A stretch of DNA of 58,695 nucleotides, from the NCBI GenBank assembly GCA_900756035.1, contig CAAEIR010000048.1:1-58695 (forward strand). The letters are read 5' to 3'. A program made the translations under genes and the position numbers. Shown one piece after another: positions 58,130-58,695 of the stretch (the first letter of the stretch is position 1; each line of letters starts with the position of its first letter). This DNA is from an uncultured Anaerostipes sp. (GTDB lineage: Bacteria > Bacillota > Clostridia > Lachnospirales > Lachnospiraceae). Below the pieces are notes generated by a model. That model saw nothing but the letters and a program-made list of their open reading frames with translations. It ran no database searches and was not told the DNA's origin.

Positions 58130-58695
58130 ATGACGCAAAAGAGAAAAATAAAGACCAAAGAGGTCAAAAAGATTCTCCGGAAAAAATGGTTTCGTCGCTA
58201 TTGTCCACTTATTTTCTTATGTATTGTTGGACTTGCCAGTGGTTTCTACCTCTACAAACATATCCCGGAAACAAAATACACACAAAATCAAAAACAATCT
58301 GCCTCAACCGATAAATCTGACACTTCTAAAGATGAAAAATCATCTTCCCGGATAAAACCCTGGTATACATATCACAGTGTTGCACATGCCATGGGCGGAC
58401 TGGACGGAAAGGATTATCTTAATTCCATCGACGGATTCTATCCGGCTTATGAAAAAGGGTATCGGATTTTTGAGATGGACATTCTCCTAACTTCAGACAA
58501 TGTAGCAGTTGGTAAGCACCGCTGGGGCTGGAATCTTTCAGATCCTACTACCAAAAGAGGAGAAGCCGTTTCCTATCAGGAGTTTAAAAATACGAAAATT
58601 TATGGAAAGTATACTCCGACTTCCTTCCTGGATGTGTTAAATCTTATGGAAAAATATCCGGATTTTTATTTAATGACAGACTCAAAAAGCACAAA
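58130..58695 (+). CDS. Membrane-anchored glycerophosphodiester phosphodiesterase/PI-PLC-like protein (3' end outside window)
   Basis: The frame is open from an ATG at 58130 (CAGGAG 9 nt upstream) to the right edge, 188 residues visible. A basic N terminus and one helix (about residues 24-42) are followed by a Ser/Lys/Thr-rich linker and a TIM-barrel start: SVAHAMGGLDGKDY, RIFEMDILLTSDNVAVGKHRW and LMTDSKST. These match the HRG, EMD and DxK positions of GDPD-type phosphodiesterases, with AHAMGG in place of the usual HRG. The function is probably hydrolysis of phosphodiester lipids or teichoic acid parts outside the membrane, by inference. Confidence 0.78.
   Translation, partial: MTQKRKIKTKEVKKILRKKWFRRYCPLIFLCIVGLASGFYLYKHIPETKYTQNQKQSASTDKSDTSKDEKSSSRIKPWYTYHSVAHAMGGLDGKDYLNSIDGFYPAYEKGYRIFEMDILLTSDNVAVGKHRWGWNLSDPTTKRGEAVSYQEFKNTKIYGKYTPTSFLDVLNLMEKYPDFYLMTDSKST

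Noticed and set aside
1..58695. CRISPR arrays, prophage, transposase genes, rRNA or tRNA genes
   Set aside because: No regularly spaced repeats, phage structural genes, transposase motifs, or tRNA/rRNA-like sequence were found on either strand by eye.

Overview
The window reads as a chromosomal segment of a spore-forming, anaerobic, low-GC Firmicute, most likely a gut Lachnospiraceae (Clostridia). The evidence is AGGAGG-type ribosome binding sites almost everywhere, spoIIR and a PdaA-like deacetylase, a ZTP-riboswitch-controlled pflA-pflB pair, an ECF vitamin-transport S component, a DUF4860-containing pilus-like operon, and coding style that is uniform across the window. I cannot name genus or species. 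No rRNA, tRNA, CRISPR array, phage module or transposase gene was found. Both edges cut a gene.

Layout. 1-1.7 kb: 3' part of an ABC-class ATPase. 1.7-5.4 kb: polar amino acid ABC importer operon plus an SGNH hydrolase. 5.4-8.8 kb: a Crp/Fnr regulator followed by a TetM/EF-G-like GTPase fused to a Rae1/YacP-type NYN nuclease domain. 8.9-10.9 kb: xpt, a dispersed palindromic element, and a membrane-anchored M34/ATLF-type metalloprotease. 10.9-15.7 kb: a minimal type IV pilus-like operon (transglutaminase lipoprotein, PilC, small membrane proteins, pseudopilin, PilT). 15.8-19.4 kb: class V aminotransferase with ECF S component, LysR regulator, YczE-like membrane protein. 19.4-25 kb: aryl-sulfate sulfotransferase, a putative small RNA, nth, P1 peptidase, an hcp remnant, DUF4143 ATPase. 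25.3-32 kb: carB, a PurF paralogue without its glutaminase nucleophile, a second copy of the small RNA, purine permease. 32-35.4 kb: NlpC/P60 hydrolase under a WalR-like array, small alarmone synthetase, histidine kinase, and a broken response regulator. 35.5-41.8 kb: EamA exporter and jetABC (Wadjet/MukBEF-like) without jetD. 41.9-46.6 kb: MarR-MATE, methyltransferase, spoIIR, NhaC antiporter. 46.7-49.9 kb: ZTP riboswitch, pflA, pflB. 50-58.7 kb: ABC exporter, GH13 glucosidase, C39-like protein-ade-deacetylase operon, TspO-like protein, Lit-like transacylase, and a truncated phosphodiesterase.

Connections. Purine and one-carbon metabolism recurs: xpt, ade, an NCS2 permease, a PurF-like protein and the ZTP switch, which responds to a stalled formyl-dependent purine step and turns on the formate-producing pyruvate formate-lyase. 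Translation and stress response recurs too: the GTPase-nuclease fusion and a (p)ppGpp synthetase. Envelope genes are frequent (NlpC/P60, PdaA-like, Lit-like, M34-like protease, SGNH hydrolase).

The most interesting items are the GTPase-Rae1 fusion, jetABC without jetD, a two-copy small RNA family sharing a 37-38 nt core that contains a CCUCUC motif, a 16-nt block shared by the promoters of jetABC and the purine permease, and three leader or start-site hairpins that could control translation. All calls come from reading the sequence and recalling families; no database search was run.
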